Source: Actinomycetota bacterium
GTDB taxonomy: Bacteria; Actinomycetota; Actinomycetes; Nanopelagicales; Nanopelagicaceae
NCBI GenBank assembly: GCA_027731885.1
Contig: JAQCAO010000063.1
Span: forward strand, 1-7,512
Length of the DNA stretch: 7,512 bases
Reading direction: 5' to 3'
The notes below the pieces were generated by a model. It had not been told where the DNA came from. It saw only the letters and a list, made by a program, of their open reading frames with translations, and did no database searches. Shown piece after piece: positions 5,791 to 7,512 of the stretch. The translations under genes were made by a program, and so were the position numbers. How positions within the stretch are numbered: position 1 is the first letter of the stretch; each line of letters begins with the position of its first letter.

Positions 5791-6742
5791 ACTTTCCTGC
5801 AACCTTTAAATCTTTGCGTAGTTCAGGTGGCAGCGAGAAGAGCAGAGACTCTTTTGTAGCCGTGACTTCTTGAACATCTCCATAGCCACGTTCGGCAAGC
5901 CATGCCAGCAAATCACGAACTAAAATCTCCGGAACCGATGCGCCACTTGTAACGCCTACAGTTTCGACTCCATCTAGCCAGTTCTCATCGGCTTCTTCAG
6001 CGTAATCAATTAAGTAAGCGTTCTTCGCGCCGTATTCCTTGGAAACTTCAACTAAGCGCACTGAATTTGATGAATTTGTAGAGCCAACTACCAGAACAAG
6101 TTCTACTTGAGGTGCAATCTGTTTGATCGCTTCTTGGCGGTTCTGGGTGGCATAACAAATATCATCTGATGGTGGGTTTGCGATCTCTGGAAAGCGATCT
6201 TTTAATATCGCAACTGATTGCATGGTCTCATCAACGCTAAGGGTTGTTTGAGTAAGCCAGACCAGTTTTTTTCCAGGCGTTGGCACAACTGTGCGCGCTT
6301 CATCTAAGCCATCAACAATGCGCACTTTTCCTGGCGCTTCACCGGCAGTGCCCTCAACTTCTTCGTGGCCATTGTGGCCAATTAATAAAATCTCGGTTTC
6401 TTCATCAGCAAAGCGCTTGACTTCATTGTGCACTTTGGTAACCAATGGACAAGTTGCATCAATTGTCTTTAAGTTACGAGCAGCGGCTTGTTCATGAACT
6501 GCCGGTGATACACCGTGTGCGGAAAAGACAACGGTTGCACCTTCGGGCACTTCATCGGTCTCATTTACAAAGATAACTCCGCGCGCTTCTAGGGTTGAGA
6601 CCACATGTTTGTTGTGGACGATCTCCTTGCGGACGTAGATAGGAGCGCCATAGAGCTCAAGCGACTTTTCGACGGTAATTACGGCGCGGTCGACTCCGGC
6701 GCAATATCCGCGCGGCGCAGCTAGGAGAACTCTCTTACTCAC
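5789..6742 (-). CDS. ispH: 4-hydroxy-3-methylbut-2-enyl diphosphate reductase IspH (LytB)
   Basis: IspH is the last enzyme of the MEP (non-mevalonate) isoprenoid pathway. It reduces HMBPP to IPP and DMAPP with an iron-sulfur cluster in the cytoplasm. From the GTG at 6742 the protein has 317 residues, normal for the family. The three cluster cysteines are present: C14 in PRGYCAGV, C98 in DATCPLV and C196 in [11 protein letters not shown]. Substrate residues are also visible: H43 (EIVHN), H76 (FSAHGVS), H126 and E128 ([11 protein letters not shown]), T167 (LTQTTLS), S224-S225-N226 (GSTNSSNS) and S269 (TSGASVPE). An ATG at 6784 is in frame but would add 14 atypical residues ([14 protein letters not shown]) and overlap xseA. 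The GTG gives the usual [14 protein letters not shown] start and has a -10-like hexamer 7 bases before it. It is divergent from xseA. Its presence implies this organism makes isoprenoids by the MEP route. Confidence 0.97.
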   Translation of the reverse strand: MSKRVLLAAPRGYCAGVDRAVITVEKSLELYGAPIYVRKEIVHNKHVVSTLEARGVIFVNETDEVPEGATVVFSAHGVSPAVHEQAAARNLKTIDATCPLVTKVHNEVKRFADEETEILLIGHNGHEEVEGTAGEAPGKVRIVDGLDEARTVVPTPGKKLVWLTQTTLSVDETMQSVAILKDRFPEIANPPSDDICYATQNRQEAIKQIAPQVELVLVVGSTNSSNSVRLVEVSKEYGAKNAYLIDYAEEADENWLDGVETVGVTSGASVPEILVRDLLAWLAERGYGDVQEVTATKESLLFSLPPELRKDLKVAGK

Positions 6743-6752
6743 GTGGGTGAGT
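6737..6752. repeat. Perfect inverted repeat over the ispH start codon
   Basis: ACTCAC (6737-6742) and GTGAGT (6747-6752) are perfect complements around a GTGG centre. The left arm includes the ispH GTG start; the right arm overlaps half of the ispH -10 hexamer and lies in the xseA promoter spacer. If transcription starts at or near 6742 the right arm is not transcribed from the ispH side, so any role would be as a DNA site. Short enough to be chance. Confidence 0.3.
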
Positions 6753-6755
6753 CTA
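6750..6755 (-). promoter_or_regulatory. Candidate -10 element of ispH (leaderless)
   Basis: TAGACT on the minus strand, 7 bases (CACCCAC) before the GTG at 6742, with no room for a Shine-Dalgarno sequence. This is the geometry of a leaderless promoter and also supports the choice of the GTG over the ATG at 6784. The -35 position at normal spacing holds only TTTCGA. Confidence 0.5.
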
Positions 6756-6756
6756 T

Positions 6757-6762
6757 TAGGCT
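6757..6762 (+). promoter_or_regulatory. Candidate -10 element of xseA (leaderless)
   Basis: TAGGCT, 6 bases (CGCCCC) before the xseA ATG at 6769. The intervening bases contain no Shine-Dalgarno sequence, so the transcript probably starts on the ATG. One base separates it from the oppositely directed ispH -10, giving the near-symmetrical AGTCTA-T-TAGGCT at 6750-6762. The -35 is poor (TTACTC at 6735-6740). Confidence 0.52.
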
Positions 6763-6768
6763 CGCCCC

Positions 6769-7512
6769 ATGTTCGAAACTTCAAGTGAATCCCCCGCGCC
6801 AGTTCGGGTGGTCTCTGAGGCGATCAAAGAATATGTAGAACGGCTAGGACCAATTTGGATTGAGGGCGAAATATCAGAGCTCAATGAACGAAGTGGTGGA
6901 ATGGCCTTTATGCGCCTGCGCGATACCTCGGTTGATATGAGTCTTTCAGTGATGTGTTACAAAAACGTTTTAGCAGCGGTGCAACCACTGCCAGCAAATG
7001 CGCGCGTAGTTATTCACGCCAAGGCATCTTGGTTTACCAAAAATGGTTCGCTAACTATGTCAGCTAAGGAGATTCGCCAAGTCGGTGTTGGTGAATTACT
7101 CGCTAGGTTAGAGGCTTTGAAGAGTTTGTTAGCGGCAGAAGGTTTATTTAGCGCAGATCGTAAAGTTGCTCTGCCAAAGTTGCCGCGCAAAGTTGGTCTG
7201 ATCTGTGGCCGAAATACCGATGCCGAGAAAGATGTTGTAGAAAATGCGCGCCGTCGTTGGCCGGCAGTTGAATTTGAAATTCGCGAAGTTGCGGTGCAAG
7301 GGGCGGCAGCGGTGGTTGAGGTCTCGGCAGCACTTCGCGAATTAGAAAATATCGAGGACGTTGATGTCATCATTATTACCCGCGGTGGTGGATCATTTGA
7401 AGATCTGCTGCCCTTCAGCGATGAATCACTTGTGCGCCTGGCGGCGAGTTGTGAAACCCCAATCGTTAGCGCGATCGGCCACGAAAAAGATTCGCCTTTG
7501 CTTGACCTGGTT
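6769..7512 (+). CDS. xseA: Exodeoxyribonuclease VII large subunit, C-terminus cut off by window edge
   Basis: XseA is the catalytic large subunit of exonuclease VII, which with XseB degrades single-stranded DNA to oligonucleotides from both ends in the cytoplasm. The first 248 codons are present; the family is usually about 400-460 residues, so the C-terminal coiled-coil part is outside. The N-terminal OB-fold runs from about residue 12 to 105 ([28 protein letters not shown], then FMRLRD). The catalytic domain follows, with [25 protein letters not shown]205[11 protein letters not shown] and G237-HEKD241-SPLLDLV at the edge. The ATG at 6769 matches the usual short lead before PVRVV. No Shine-Dalgarno sequence is present and a -10-like TAGGCT lies 6 bases upstream, so the mRNA is probably leaderless. 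The small-subunit gene xseB is not in the window and would be expected downstream. Confidence 0.96.
   Translation, partial: MFETSSESPAPVRVVSEAIKEYVERLGPIWIEGEISELNERSGGMAFMRLRDTSVDMSLSVMCYKNVLAAVQPLPANARVVIHAKASWFTKNGSLTMSAKEIRQVGVGELLARLEALKSLLAAEGLFSADRKVALPKLPRKVGLICGRNTDAEKDVVENARRRWPAVEFEIREVAVQGAAAVVEVSAALRELENIEDVDVIIITRGGGSFEDLLPFSDESLVRLAASCETPIVSAIGHEKDSPLLDLV

Noticed and set aside
6743..6784. Longer ispH starting at the ATG 6784
   Set aside because: The extra 14 residues are not typical of IspH, they overlap the xseA coding start, and the GTG at 6742 has both the conserved start context and a well-spaced -10 element.
7014..7373. Minus-strand open frame of 119 codons opposite xseA
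   Set aside because: Antisense to the OB-fold and catalytic motifs of xseA; Ser/Thr/Ala-rich shadow protein.
1..7512. Mobile element, CRISPR array, toxin-antitoxin or defence system
   Set aside because: No transposase, integrase, spaced repeats, toxin-like small gene pair or recognisable defence domain was seen, and every sizeable open frame is accounted for by conserved genes.

Overview
The window is a gene-dense piece of a bacterial chromosome, most likely from a streamlined actinobacterium of modest GC content. The lineage call rests on the proteins. The exonuclease VII fragment has the actinobacterial wording around [20 protein letters not shown] and [12 protein letters not shown], the aminotransferase looks like the actinobacterial class-III family that begins HEFVFHSWSAQ, and a small membrane protein resembling DUF6542 sits near ispH. 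Base composition is clearly lower in GC than typical soil actinobacteria. Intergenic gaps are very short (26, 51, 20 and 0 bases). Together this fits freshwater acI-type Actinobacteria (Nanopelagicales such as Planktophila or Nanopelagicus). That placement is inference and was not tested.

Layout: (1) 1-1457, minus strand: typA/bipA ribosome-associated GTPase, cut by the window edge before its C-terminus. (2) 1458-1710: 253-base divergent regulatory region, the largest non-coding stretch. (3) 1711-3063, plus: class-III PLP aminotransferase. (4) 3084-4157, minus: ychF, convergent with the aminotransferase. (5) 4209-5378, plus: rmuC, divergent from ychF across 51 bases, then 5375-5788, a small four-helix membrane protein translationally coupled by an ATGA overlap. 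(6) 5789-6742, minus: ispH, whose stop codon abuts the stop of the membrane protein. (7) 6769-7512, plus: xseA 5' part, cut by the window edge and divergent from ispH across 26 bases.

Functionally these are housekeeping genes: translation and ribosome stress (typA, ychF), DNA maintenance (rmuC, xseA), isoprenoid synthesis (ispH), plus one aminotransferase of uncertain substrate. The most informative structure is regulatory. Several genes lack a Shine-Dalgarno sequence and instead have a TAnnnT-type -10 hexamer 6 to 9 bases before the start codon, suggesting leaderless transcripts. In the ispH-xseA gap two such hexamers point away from each other with one base between them. I found no mobile element, CRISPR array, tRNA, rRNA, defence island or other clearly undescribed system.
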